NCBI GenBank assembly: GCA_964019055.1
Contig: OZ025221.1
Location: 1,972,713 to 2,036,712, forward strand
Direction: 5' to 3'
DNA from: Anthopleura xanthogrammica
Taxonomy: Eukaryota; Cnidaria; Anthozoa; Actiniaria; Actiniidae
Length of the DNA stretch: 64,000 nucleotides
Made by a program: the position numbers and the translations under genes. The notes under the pieces were generated by a model. The model was not told the DNA's origin. It searched no databases and saw only the letters and a list, made by a program, of their open reading frames with translations. Numbering within the stretch: position 1 is the first letter of the stretch; each line of letters begins with the position of its first letter. This document shows, in pieces, positions 12,201 to 22,300 of this stretch.

Positions 12201-13052
12201 GGTCTGCTGCTCAATCCTTAGATACCTCACACATTTGTTTCAACTTTTCCCTAGCCTAGGCCTTCACTTGCAGTGATTACTACAGCCTTAAAATGGAGCA
12301 AGTAATGGGAAGAGGTGGTCAAGGGCAAACTGTCAATCTTGTAAACCAGCTTTGTTCAATGATGAGATTATGCAGTGGTTCCATAAAAAATATCCATATA
12401 CCCCACCATGGAGAAAAATGGAAATTCCCAGGGGGTGGGGGGGGGGGGGGTCAGAGGAAAAACAAAATTACAAGATCTGTATGAAAGAAAATTGGAAATT
12501 CCAGGGGGATGGGAGATTCTATTTCAAATGTTCTCCATGTTTGGGTACAGATATTTTTTGGAACCAGGTATTTACAGGGAAATTCATGAGTGGCATGGTG
12601 CAATTTTGACCATTTATCTCGCACAGAGGGGGTACATGAGGCATACTGTTCATTTCTGGAAGACTTGCGCTACTAGCTATAATCCTCTGCAAATGATTGA
12701 CAGCTTCGTTCTCGGCCTTTGCCTTCAGCAGACAACACCAGCTTTGGACTTGATATTTTTGATACTATGCTCATCCTTGTCCAATCCTTGCAGATTTTTC
12801 TCACATACAGCACCTAATTAACCTTAAGCTTAACTCTGTTGCCTAATGAGCTTAAATATTAATTAGCCTGATTCTAAGCTTTTAAATATTTAAACTTTTA
12901 CAGACCTGTTCTTCAATTAGCGCCTCAGATCTCTTAGTCCTATCTCGGCTTGGCTTCATATTAGTAGGACTCTTCTGCTCACGACTAGAAGATCTTACAT
13001 TCGTTCTTTCTCTGGGAGTTCTTGGCGTCCTTGGACTCACAGGACTTGACAT
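222..13052 (-). CDS. Multi-exon coiled-coil / HEAT-like repeat protein, 3' part outside window
   Basis: I read 21 coding exons whose GT/AG borders and phases all join: 13052-12906 (start ATG; exon opens at 13069), 11838-11770, 11339-11265, 10608-10534, 10413-10306, 9694-9486, 8725-8475, 7677-7420, 7068-6995, 6913-6784, 6451-6408, 5478-5335, 4606-4481, 4230-4160, 3673-3618, 2833-2754, 2295-2239, 1648-1585, 1159-1109, 767-697 and 398-222. Together they encode about 779 residues, and the gene continues past the left edge. Residues 1-49 are Ser/Pro/Arg-rich with [11 protein letters not shown]. Residues 50-160 are charged and helical, likely coiled coil. A lysine run opens exon 7 and an acidic stretch follows. 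From about residue 613 onward there are short amphipathic helices typical of HEAT/ARM repeats, such as [11 protein letters not shown] and [16 protein letters not shown]. The protein could be HEATR4-like, but that name is only a guess. The acceptor at 767 is the weakest splice call. Introns carry many MITEs and satellites. Confidence 0.8.
943..1046. repeat. GGGCA/GGGCG pentanucleotide microsatellite
   Basis: Roughly twenty GGGCA units interrupted by GGGCGGGGCA variants lie in the intron between exons 1159-1109 and 767-697, preceded by about 120 bp of purine-rich sequence. The G-run density on this strand would allow quadruplex formation. Open frames through it are translations of the repeat, not genes. 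Confidence 0.9.
1203..1350. mobile_element. MITE-like remnant with ends reading GTCCACACTAA / TTAGTGTGGAC
   Basis: The left side (about 1206-1217) and right side (about 1333-1345, TTAGTGTGGACGGGGCC) are inverted copies of one end, with GTTTTCG-rich sequence between them. It lies inside an intron of the left-hand gene. No coding potential is present, and the element looks decayed. Confidence 0.45.
1755..1952. mobile_element. Short inverted-repeat element (MITE-like)
   Basis: Arms of about 25 nt read GCAGTGTCGCAGGGCTCGAA at 1759 and, inverted, TTCGAGCCCAGTGTCGCTGC at 1933, bounding about 200 bp with no ORF of interest. It is intronic in the left-hand gene. A partly similar sequence occurs near 16808-16880 in a DDX47 intron. 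Confidence 0.55.
2145..2222 (-). mobile_element. tRNA-like SINE head, fragment
   Basis: On the minus strand a GTAACTCAGTTAGTTAG stretch resembles a pol III A box and CACGGTTCGATCA resembles a B box, spaced as in tRNA. The anticodon and acceptor stems do not close convincingly, so I read it as a SINE head rather than a tRNA gene. Confidence 0.4.
2338..2465. mobile_element. MITE family 1 (TATAGACCCCTT ends, CAATTTGGA arms)
   Basis: The element has a palindromic structure. The left arm has TATAGACCCCTTGCAGCACG then GCAGCTCAATTTGGA; the right arm has CTCCAAATTGAGCTGC then GGGTTTATA, with TTCTCAGGAGATT in the middle. The same family recurs at 6502-6770 (nested pair), 36377-36517, 37377-37520 and 61192-61325. 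Confidence 0.8.
2994..3165. mobile_element. MITE family 2 (CTTGGGCG..GTTTTCCCATTTC ends)
   Basis: Inverted ends of about 40 bp carry GATGTTTTCCCATTTCA with CACGTGTCATTCCC on the left and the complement (GAATGGCACGTGG ... CATTACGCCCAAGC) on the right. The centre contains CATGAATATGGATACAACTC. Further copies are at 11568-11742, 19187-19376 and 20322-20602, plus an internally deleted one at 11396-11463. Confidence 0.75.
3725..4138. repeat. (ATGG)n tetranucleotide array with degenerate right half
   Basis: A pure ATGG run from about 3730 to 3860 is followed by GGAG/GGGA and GATGGG variants and a GGTG/GGAC tail. It lies in the intron between exons 4230-4160 and 3673-3618. On the minus strand it reads as Ile-His-Pro-Ser repeats, which I treat as spurious. 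Confidence 0.95.
4767..5280. repeat. Minisatellite, about six units of 82-90 bp
   Basis: Units begin ACTCAAATGAAGAAATATTT and run through CACTTCATGTAGAATCAATA to a GGGTTAGGTGCAAC end. The first and fifth units carry a diverged start (ATGAATATAATATTTCAC), which suggests a higher-order pattern. The array is intronic, between exons 5478-5335 and 4606-4481 of the left-hand gene, and ends close to the exon 5478-5335 donor. Confidence 0.9.
5530..5645. repeat. Direct duplication, two copies of about 57 bp
   Basis: The segment beginning AAAAAAATCTGAACATAG and ending GTTATTAAGTTAATG occurs twice back to back with almost no divergence. It lies just upstream, on the minus strand, of the acceptor of exon 5478-5335. 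Confidence 0.85.
5854..6292. mobile_element. MITE-like element with G-run/C-run terminal inverted repeats
   Basis: The left end is CCCCGG followed by a run of G, ACTCCCTATTGAAAG and GGGGATGCTCGC. The right end is the complement: GCGAGCATCCCC, a GTCCCTTCGACCTCC stretch, a long C run and GGG. The inverted repeats are about 45 bp in a 440-bp element. The interior repeats the motif CCCTAAAAGGGACC about five times, itself an imperfect palindrome. No transposase is encoded. It is intronic in the left-hand gene. Confidence 0.7.
6502..6770. mobile_element. Two MITE family 1 copies, one nested in the other
   Basis: The outer copy starts TAGACTCCTTGCAGCACG and ends TTTGACGTCACGTGCAAGGG. At about 6555 it is interrupted by a complete second copy (TAGACCTCTTTCACATGACG ... 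GTGCTGCAAGAGGTCTA, to about 6680) flanked on both sides by TA. Compared with the uninterrupted copy at 2338, the outer element resumes close to where it broke off. Confidence 0.8.
7117..7420. repeat. Tandem copies of an exon 3' end plus its donor and pyrimidine-rich intron start
   Basis: A unit of about 112 bp (ACCTACCTTTAGAGATAAAA ... CTCCCCCAGGAATC) occurs at about 7193 and 7305, and its third copy is the genuine end of exon 7677-7420. On the minus strand each copy carries the CTCTAAAG|GTAGGTG junction. Partial, more diverged units lie at 7117-7190. Using a downstream donor copy would add a few codons and then a stop. Confidence 0.85.
7735..8470. repeat. Minisatellite, about seven units of 94-98 bp, abutting a splice donor
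   Basis: Units contain GGTGGTCGACTCTAGCAGGT, a GACCATGTCAATAGTGCATT stretch and TGATATACACATA. The array fills the intron after exon 8725-8475, and the last unit runs into the exon: ACATTACCTGGTGTTGTG at the junction aligns with GCATTACCTAGCGCTACA in the units. Each unit therefore has a GTAATG donor-like site on the minus strand. Confidence 0.9.
9855..10270. repeat. Long (ATGG)n tetranucleotide array
   Basis: About 100 nearly perfect ATGG units, with a few GGAC, GAGG and GAAT variants at the edges, lie in the intron between exons 10413-10306 and 9694-9486. Frames through it encode only Trp-Met-Asp-Gly or Ile-His-Pro-Ser repeats. It is the second such array in this gene. Confidence 0.97.
11113..11250. 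mobile_element. Near-perfect fold-back MITE of about 138 bp
   Basis: Arms of about 60 bp (ATTACATGGCCGCTCGGAGA ... and its inverse ending GCGCGACCATGTAAT) are separated by TTCGCTGCGCTCAC. The stem would be almost continuous. It is intronic in the left-hand gene. No ORF is present. Confidence 0.8.
11396..11742. mobile_element. Two partial MITE family 2 copies with a short insertion between them
   Basis: An internally deleted copy (GTAATGTTTTCCCAATTCAG ... GGTCTGAAATGGGAAAAC, 11398-11455) is followed by about 110 bp containing AACCAAAAAA and GGGGGGCC motifs. A longer copy then follows (TTTCCCCATTTCAGAC ... GACACGTGGTCTATAATGGG). Confidence 0.6.
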
Positions 13053-13069
13053 TTTTCTTTTTCTCGTTC

Positions 13070-13365
13070 CTGCAATAAAAACACAAAAATATTCTTTATT
13101 TCTTATCATTTTCACATGAAAAAAACAAACTTAGAATATATAATAAACACGCTACGAATTTTACCTGACTAAAAGGCTTAAGACGTCGTAATTACGAGTA
13201 AATAATTAAATGTTTATAGTTCTGATTGTTACTGTTGTTTTATTCAGCCATCCGCCATTTTGGTTTTCAGAAGTTACCATGGTAATATACCGGAAATGAG
13301 ATTACTTTACCCAGAAAACACCTGGGTTTATGCCGGAAGTAATTTACACGTGCTAGGAATTCAAG
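13070..13365. promoter_or_regulatory. Shared divergent promoter region with YY1-like motifs
   Basis: About 300 bp separate the first coding exon of the minus-strand HEAT-like gene from the DDX47 ATG, so both promoters must lie here or in the HEAT-like gene's upstream intron. CCGCCATTTTGG (about 13251-13262) and CAAGATGGCGGG over the DDX47 start (13363-13374) match the YY1 consensus in opposite orientations. YY1 sites overlapping start codons are common in animal housekeeping genes. The minus-strand exon is preceded by a good acceptor (TTATTGCAG), so a 5' untranslated exon of that gene probably also lies in this interval. No TATA box is evident. Confidence 0.5.
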
Positions 13366-16300
13366 ATGGCGGGCGACACGAGTGAAGACAAAGCTCTACC
13401 AGAAACCACGTTTAAGTCCCTGGTAAGCTTAAAAAACTTTAGAATTTTCATTCATTTTAGACGAAGAATGAACAAAGTTGCGTTATGTTAAGTTTTTGTT
13501 TTGAATTATGAGTATTTTGGGTGTTTTTTTTAGGGAGTTGTTGACTCTCTCTGTGAAGCGTGCGAACAGCTTGGCTGGAAGGCCCCAACACCTATTCAAA
13601 AAGAATCTGTACCAATAGCCCTGCAAGGTAAATACCTAAATAAGCATGAAATTATTATATTATTCTCTTCATTTCTGCTTTCAATGGTTTCAAGGGAGGT
13701 AATAACTTTATTTTAGAGCATTTAGAACCGTTAGAATGCGAAATATTTCCACGCCTTCGTACTTGGATCAACTGGATCAACATTTTTGATTTGCACGTGA
13801 CTTCAAAATTCAGATTCCGAAATATTTATATTAGTTCTAGAACATTAGTATATCTTGTAATGTTTTTGAGAAAGTAAAGATTAGTTAGATTCCACAGGAT
13901 ATTTACCTTAGTATTACTTCATATATTTCTAGTAACCCTACAAAATTGTGTAGTTTTGTATTAAATAAATGAACTGAACAGGGTTTTATTTCATCAACAG
14001 GTAAAGATATAATTGGTTTAGCAGAGACTGGATCAGGCAAAACAGGAGCCTTTGCTCTGCCAATCCTGCAGGCCTTACTTGACACACCACAGAGATTGTT
14101 TGCCTTGATTTTAACACCAACAAGGGAGCTGGCTTTCCAGATATCAGAACAGTTTGAAGCTCTTGGATCTGGCATCGGAGTGAAATGTGGTAAGGAATAC
14201 TTTACCAGTTCAATCTCACTAATTATGAGATAACAAGGGTCGATGACAGCCCTAAAAAGAAGGGGAGGGGCTTAAATTGGAGAACTTGTTAGACTAGATA
14301 TATGACAAGGGGCTGAAATTCAGTTCATAAATGTGATTACTCAAATGCTTTACAACAAAGAGCGAAGCTGAGCTACTGTATTATAAACCATGGTTTAACT
14401 CGTCACTTCAGAGGATGTAGGGTACTGTACTCTAGGCGCCTAAGAGCAAACTGGGTGATAATAATAATAATAAACTTTATTTAACAAAGTTGTACAATTT
14501 ATCTAAGATAATTTTCAATTGGCCCCTCGAATTTTAAAACTAATTACAATTTAATATATAAATCTATAAGGAAGGAAAAAATTAAACCGAGTGAAATAAA
14601 ATTGTGATAAGCACTTAGAGGGGCACTTGGACGAAAATCGATGAAAATTGGAAATGACTTGAAACTTGGTTAAACCTATCTATATGGCTCTAATAGTAGC
14701 CAAGCAACATATTTTCTTCACAGTCAAAAGTGGTGGGTAAAAGTTGTTCATTTTTTCAGCATCTAAATTGTGAGTAAATGAAGTCATTTACTCAACCCTA
14801 TTGTTCTTTTACCTTTTGAACCAAAATTTCTCAACTGCAAGTGGCTCCCAGGCTAAGATTTTCGCAAATCTGGTTTTCCTGATCATAATTGATTAATATT
14901 TTCCTTAAATATTTGAATTATTCGGACTTCCGAAAATGGGGGCGTTTTCATCCAAGTGCCCCTTTAAGTGATAAGCAAGGCGAGCAACTTGCGAGAGGTG
15001 ACCATGGCAACCTTGCCAAGGTTCAACACCAACACCTGTCACACTGGATTTACAGTGGAATTAATTATGCTTACCATATCTGATCCCCAGGGAAGGGAGG
15101 GTGGGGCTAAAGCAAGAAACACAAGCAAATGCAAACAGCAATGGCAAAGCCAGCCATGTGTCCAAGCAATAGCTACATACATGTAATGCACATGTGCGAT
15201 GAGGAGCTAGAATATCGCTGACCAGATTCTGCTCCAAGTTAACTTTGCTTATAGATAACCAAATTTATCCAAAAAAAAAAGTTACATGTCTTCATATTTC
15301 TGCGACCTAACCTATTCCAGTCTTCTGGCATTTTGGCTTCTGTCAATCAAACCAAGTCAGGCCAAATCAGGCCAACTTCATTCGGGTCGAGTGATACAGT
15401 AAGAAGATTCCCACTAAACATCCATTTTCACCTGGTAATTTCTTTATCACTCCCGATCGGAATAAACTTGGCCAGTGGAAATTTGATTGATTGAAGACAA
15501 ATCACCAGACGTTGGAAGCAGGTACATCAAAGAAATGTGAAAAACGTTGTTATAAGTTGCAAGATTTTGATATGGCTTATTGTTTTTATGTGGTTTATTT
15601 TTAGCTGTCATAGTCGGTGGTATTGATATCATGTCACAGTCATTAATGTTGGCAAAGAAACCTCATATTCTTATTGGTAAGTCATTGTTCTGTGAGTAAC
15701 GTAATGCCTTACAGTAGTTATCTCTTTTTCCTCAAGCAACTGTTTCACAGGGTTTTCTCCTCCTTAAAATCCTAAACTTTTAAATGAAAGTGAAACTTAT
15801 TACTATGGAAGTCACCAAAGTGGTTTGTCACACCAGAAAAACATGTCACATTCACGTCCTGAAATATCTAGGACTCTGCATACAAACATCAACGTCTTAG
15901 TCTTAGTACCCTTTTGATGAGTTGTAGAGAAGAAAATTATCAAAAGGATGTCAACCTGTGCTAAAAGAATGCAGACTAAAGCATTAATATTATTGCTGGC
16001 CAAGTCGTAGACATTTCAAGGCGTGACAGTGACATGTTTTTCTGGTGTAAAAAAACTACTTCGGTTACATCTGTAGTAATTGTTTGCTAAACCTGTCAAT
16101 TACTGTATGCATGTACTAACATTTGATGTACTGTAATATATTTTAGCTACTCCTGGTCGACTAGTGGATCATTTAGAAAACACCAAAGGTTTCAGTCTCA
16201 GATCTCTTCGATATCTGGTTAGTAGAAACATAGAGTATAAATTAGTAAAGAAAAAAAAATAGAATATAAAATATATAAAGAATAAGATTCCTTGAAATTA

Positions 16301-19300
16301 ACCTTCAACTGAAACAGTGAGTTTGACATTAAATAAATAGAGATTATCACAAGTTAAGAGCTTGATATCGTTTTTATTCACGAGTTTCCCATATCATATC
16401 GCGAACAAGCGAGTCCGCGAGGGTTGATACATAACACACAAGAAATATTTTATTGTCATAAATATTTTGTCATAAATATCAGTTTACCATTTACTTTGAA
16501 GTGATATCGTATCACTTCCCTGATATGGTTTTTATTCACAGCTTTATTTCATGGATATCGACCCCAAATGTGTAATAACTCTATTCATCTCAAATTATGT
16601 ATAGGTAATGGATGAAGCTGATAGAATACTCAACATGGATTTTGAAACAGAGGTATTTACATTAATTAGGGATTCTTAATAGTTTTATTCCTTGGGAATC
16701 AAGAGTGCTACAACAATTATACACTCGCTTCTCACCTCTGGGGTTGAGTCAGGTTCGATTCTTAAACTCGATTTCATGTTTGAGTTGAGTTTGTGAGGTC
16801 TCCTTCAGGGCTTGAAATAATGGATGCTCAGTCGCCCACCATGAAAACTGGCCAAATTAATTTTAGATTGGTCATTTCTTGTTTCTTGCCAGTCAAAAAT
16901 CCAGATCAAATGAATCAAGCGATCATACACCTACTTGCAAAAAGGTTGTCATAGAAAAATTGAAAAATACACTTTAGTATTAAAGAAATTAGATCAGTAT
17001 TTGTCGTCTGTTTCCACTCGCTTAGATTGTGGTTATCAGTAAATAACTGTGTGATTATTCAAGAGATCGTAACTAAAACCAGAAATTCTAGTGCTGCCTG
17101 GCGTTACCTGGAATGATCTGATTCGGGTGCCCGCGAGTCTGACGTCACTGATAATTTATTCCTAATCTGCAAATTTACTAATTCACTAAAGTACTAAAGT
17201 TTATTTTTCAATTTTTCTATGACAACCTTTTTGTAAGTAGGTGTATACTTCATGACAATCTTATATATTCATTCTGACTGCTCAGCTCAACTTTTAGTTA
17301 TAAGTTGTTCATTTGAACAACTGTTAAATATAACTCCAACATATACTCCTGTTTTTCTTAAGGTTGATAAAATATTAAAAGTAATACCAAAGGAGAGAAG
17401 AACATCTTTATTTTCTGCTACCATGACAAAAAAGGTTGGTTGTCTCTTACTGTAGTTCTTGGGTGTAAATATTGTATAGATTTCACCCTCTTAAGTTTTC
17501 ACAGCCGAAAAACATGGCCATGTCCCCAAGCACTTACAACTCCACCCACAAATATCAAGCTTTTAGTCTGCATTCCTTTCTCCATGTGTCGGCAACAAGT
17601 TTATTGTATTGTATTGTATTGTAACATTTTGATAAATATATGGTGGGGAAGAAAATTATCAAAAGGATACCGACTCCTGGAGAAAAGAATGCAGACTTAA
17701 AGGTTGGTAGGTTGTAGACGTTTGAGGGCATGACTGTGACATATTTTTCTGGCGTCAAAACCCACTTTGGTGAAATCAGTTTTATTACTATGCAGTTACA
17801 TGTACTGTAGTCACCAAAAACTCGGAAAGTTAAAACCACTCTTGACTTGAAACTGGGGTTTACAGTCAAACCAATAAAACCGTGTACACCTAAAATATGT
17901 CTGGAATGTCTACCACCGCGATTGCGCCGAAGTTGTTTGCCGTTTAATAGTTTCAAACTATATGTTTTAGCTCTATTTTCGAGAACTTATAGAATTCTAT
18001 TCGAGACAGATGGATACACAAGAGAAGAATTCATTACGAACTCTTTTCACCGTAGTGGAAATTTCTATTTTTCCATGTACGTAACAGTCTAAATAAACAT
18101 TCCAGACATATTTTTGGTGTTCTCGGTTTTCTTAGTTTGACTGTAATAGGGGTCAACAAAAACCCAGACATCTTTAGTAGGCTGTTTGCATGATGGCATC
18201 ATTTTACTGTGACTACCAAAATGCTTAGTGAATTTTCTTTCTTATTCCAATTTGTATTTCCTCATGAGAATAGTAAGACAATATGTGCTAATGAACTGAA
18301 CAAAAGAAAGTGTGTAAGGGATTCTGGGTAGTAGAGGTTATGCAAGTGTCCTATTACAGCTACTGTAGTTGTCTGGGTCATTTATTATCAATTATGAAGA
18401 TGGGTATAATGTTCATTTTTTAATTTTTGCAGGTTCAAAAACTACAAAGAGCATCATTACAAAATCCAGTAAAAGTAGAAGTTGCAACAAAGTGAGTGAA
18501 TTAATAGGAATTATCCACTCTATTGTGAGTAATATTTAAAAAGTATTTGCTAAAGGTGAAGTGAATATAGGTGAATATTTACTAAGACATGGTCCACCTT
18601 TCATTCTTAGCTTCTATAATTTTACCTTTTTGAACCTGACAATGATTTTTGAATTTAGTGTTTAAATTGAGTATTCTTCATTGACAAACATTTTGATTTC
18701 TTAAACTTTTTTTCAGATATCAAACTGTGGAAAAGTTACAACAAAGTTATTTATTTGTTCCATCAAAATTTAAGGTTGGTATTACAATGAGTTGAATTTT
18801 GTCTAAAACTAATAAAACGACGACAATAGCAGGAACGGCATCAACAACTGAATCAGCAGCAGCAATCATGACAGAGGCAACAGCAGCAGCAGCACAATGG
18901 CAGCAGCAGCAACAACAGCAGCAACAAAAACAGTAACAACAGCAACAAAAACAGGAACCACAACAGTAGCAGCAACAACAACAATACCAGCAACAACTAC
19001 AACAACAGCAGCAACAACTCTGCCACCAAGTGATATGAATGTTTTTATTATCATTGTCAGGATTGTTATCTAGTTTATGTCCTCAACGAACTGGCAGGCA
19101 ATTCATTCATGGTGTTTTGTGGAACATGTAATAATGTACAAAGGTAACTGCTTCTATATGAATCTCATACATGTAGGTCCCTCTTAAGCTTGGGCATATC
19201 ATATTGTTTCCCCATTTCAGACTATGCATCATTATCTTGAAAAAAATATTCTTTGTTCAAGTTGTATCCATACTGCATATTCAGGTGTCCTCTCGTTTGC

Positions 19301-22300
19301 AATTGCTAAAGAAAGAAGTGATACTCTAGGGAATGATACACGGTCTGAAATGGGAAAACATTATGCCCAAGCCAAGGTTGCAAATAATTTTTTGATAGGC
19401 AGTTAATTCAGGCCAGAGGAATATTTGACCTGTCAAACTCAAGTGTAGCTGGTCAAATGTCCAGAGAATGGGAATCATTTACCAGTCAATTGGTCAAGTG
19501 CTTATTTGCAGCCTTGTAAGCTACAATAATAGGGTCTTGAGGATTCACTGCATGGCTTCTTTGGAGCATCTGGAATCAGTGTACTGTATGTCATACAATT
19601 TCATGTAAATGCATCAAACAAATGCAGGGAAATTTGATGTTTTGTGCTTATAAAGAAAGCTCCACCATTTTTGCTATTTCCAACATCATCACTAAAAGTA
19701 GACTCATTTTCTTTCAGGGTAACATTGATGATAAGAAACTTAGGTTTAGATGCAGTTCCACTCCATGGACAGATGTCGCAGGTATGGCATTCCCTTCAGT
19801 CACACAACATATTATATATACACCTCTTTCAAAAAACGTTGTCGGTCGGAGATCTAAAATGTGCAATCTGAGACTAAACATAAACTTTTTGTTTTCTGGC
19901 TAAAATACGAAAAATTACACTCCTAACTTAAAGTTCATGCTTCGTATTCCAATCTAAAAGCTGGCTACGTTGTTTGGCTGTGAATATATTACATTTTGCA
20001 GTTTGTTACTCGGTTTCAGATTTCAGATCTCGACCGACAATGTTATTTGAAATACAGTTGTATATGCTCATTTCCCCGTCTGGTAATAGTGTTAAAATAA
20101 TGTCGTCATGCAAACAGCCCATTGGAGACTAAACAGATGACATTATTTTCTCCTTGATTTTAGAGTAAACGTCTGGGAGCACTTAACAAGTTTAAATCCA
20201 AGTCAAGATCAATCTTGGTAGCTACTGATGTTGCAAGTCGTGGATTAGATATTCCACATGTTGATATTGTTATTAATTTTGATATCCCAACACATTCTAA
20301 GGTAAAGTTAATAGACCTCTTAAGCTTGCGCATAATGTTTTCCTATTTCATACCATCTGTCATTCCCTAGAGTATCATTTCTTTGTTTAATGGTTGCACA
20401 TGAGAAGACACATGAATATGGATGCAACTCAAACAAAGAATCCTATTCTCAAGACCATGGGTCATTCCCTAGAGTATCATTTCTTTGTTTAACGATTGCA
20501 CATGAAAAGACACATGAATATGGATCCAACTAAAAAAAAAAAATCTTATTCTCAAGAGATTGACACGTGGTCTGAAATAGGAAAACATTACACCCAAGGA
20601 TAGGTCTCAGTACATGTTATTCTGTGCATTGTCTCACAAAATGTACAATGTTAATGTGTCACTTCTAAAGTCACTAAATATGACCTTATCTTTCACAGTC
20701 TGCAATGCGCACCTCTAATCTAATGATTTCATCATAAAGAAACCTATATTGATAGTTGAGTCTGTTTTTACAGGACTATATCCACCGAGTAGGGAGAACC
20801 GCTCGTGCAGGAAGGTCGGGGCGTTCTTTAACATTCGTCACTCAGTAAGTAATGATTCAGTTTTTGATATGTTAAGTGGGGTTTGAAGAAATCTTGTTTC
20901 ACTTTTATCATGTGAAAGACCTATTCCTTATAATGCTTTATGAAATAACTGTTATATATCTTGGTCAGTCCGGGGTGGTGGTTGTCTCGATTGGTCGCCG
21001 TATTTTGATTCGGTGTATAGGATATATATTTTTTAACTACATTTTTGGCGTGTAGTAGACTGTGAAGCGCCATAGAGTACATATATATGGCGCTATATAA
21101 ATGTAGAATATTTTTCTTCTTCTTCTTCTTCTTCTTCTTATTGAATACTGAATGGTTGGTGGTGCATGCATTATGAGAGCACACGGCACGAACAGGTTTC
21201 GCACGCACCTACAATTTCAGTTGCACCATCTGTAGTGTATCAGTCATTTTTTTTACATCTTGAATCGCAAGGCATTATGGGGTGTTCAGGGGGAAAACAA
21301 AACAAAAATGTCGAATAATAATATAGATTTTCGTTTATTTGTTTTTATTTCATGTTCATCTTCTTAATTCATCTCTTTTCAAACCGCCTTTTAGTGAACT
21401 GTTAATGTTAATCGCTGTCTTTACTGTTACAGAGCTTTGTATATTTTCACCCTTAACGACCCATAATGCCTTAAGATCCAAGATGGCCGCCGTATCTTCG
21501 AAGTAGTTAAATAAGCAGTCATGCAAAACTGATAAAAATTATTTCGTTATTTCAGATATGATGTGGAATTATATCAACGAATCGAACAACTGATTGCCAA
21601 AAAGTTGCCATTGTATCCTACAGTAGAAGAGGAAGTTATGCTGTTAAACGAGAGAGTTGCGGAGGCACAGCGGTTTGCAAGAATGGTGGGTATTGCTGGG
21701 TTTCACTTGACGTCATTTCCTGTCTCGTGCGGAATGTTCATCAGCTGAATTTCAAGTTTTTAATAAGATTCTTTCTGGTTGGCAGCACATAACATGGCGG
21801 TCAGTGTTTGATCACCATTTTGAGCATCAAAGACTTTTTTCAACTGATTATATTTTTGAATAAAGTTTGAGGTTATTGAATTTCATGGAAAGAACATGAA
21901 ATCTTGTTTCCCGTGTTCTTTGTGAACCTTTTGAGCCAATCACATTGCACGAAATCACTAACCATCCAATCAAAATGCAAGACACAGCATGTATGTGCCT
22001 TAAACGTTTAACCATCATACAGTGTTTTCAAAATTAACTGTTGGCCGTCGCATATGAAGTCAGCTTGCCGATTTGCGATGCCTACGGGCTGTGTAAAAAA
22101 AATTAGGGGGCTTCCAACTCCTTTTCCACTTCGTGCAACTTCTACTCTACAAATTTTGAAAGCACTATTGTATGATTATTGCCAAAGTGTTCAATTTATG
22201 TGGGATTTACTGCTACCAAAGAATTTCCCAGAGCTCTGCTCGTTGGTATGATGAGTGTGGACATCCACAGCACATCTATTCTAACTTATGTTCGCGTTGA

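Noticed and set aside
12293..12821. Plus-strand frames around the poly-G tract
   Set aside because: They lie opposite an intron of the left-hand gene, have no motif, and depend on the length of a homopolymer.
18866..19054. Val/Ala-rich minus-strand frame
   Set aside because: It is the complement of a CAG/CAA tract in a DDX47 intron, interrupted by stops in the sense frame.
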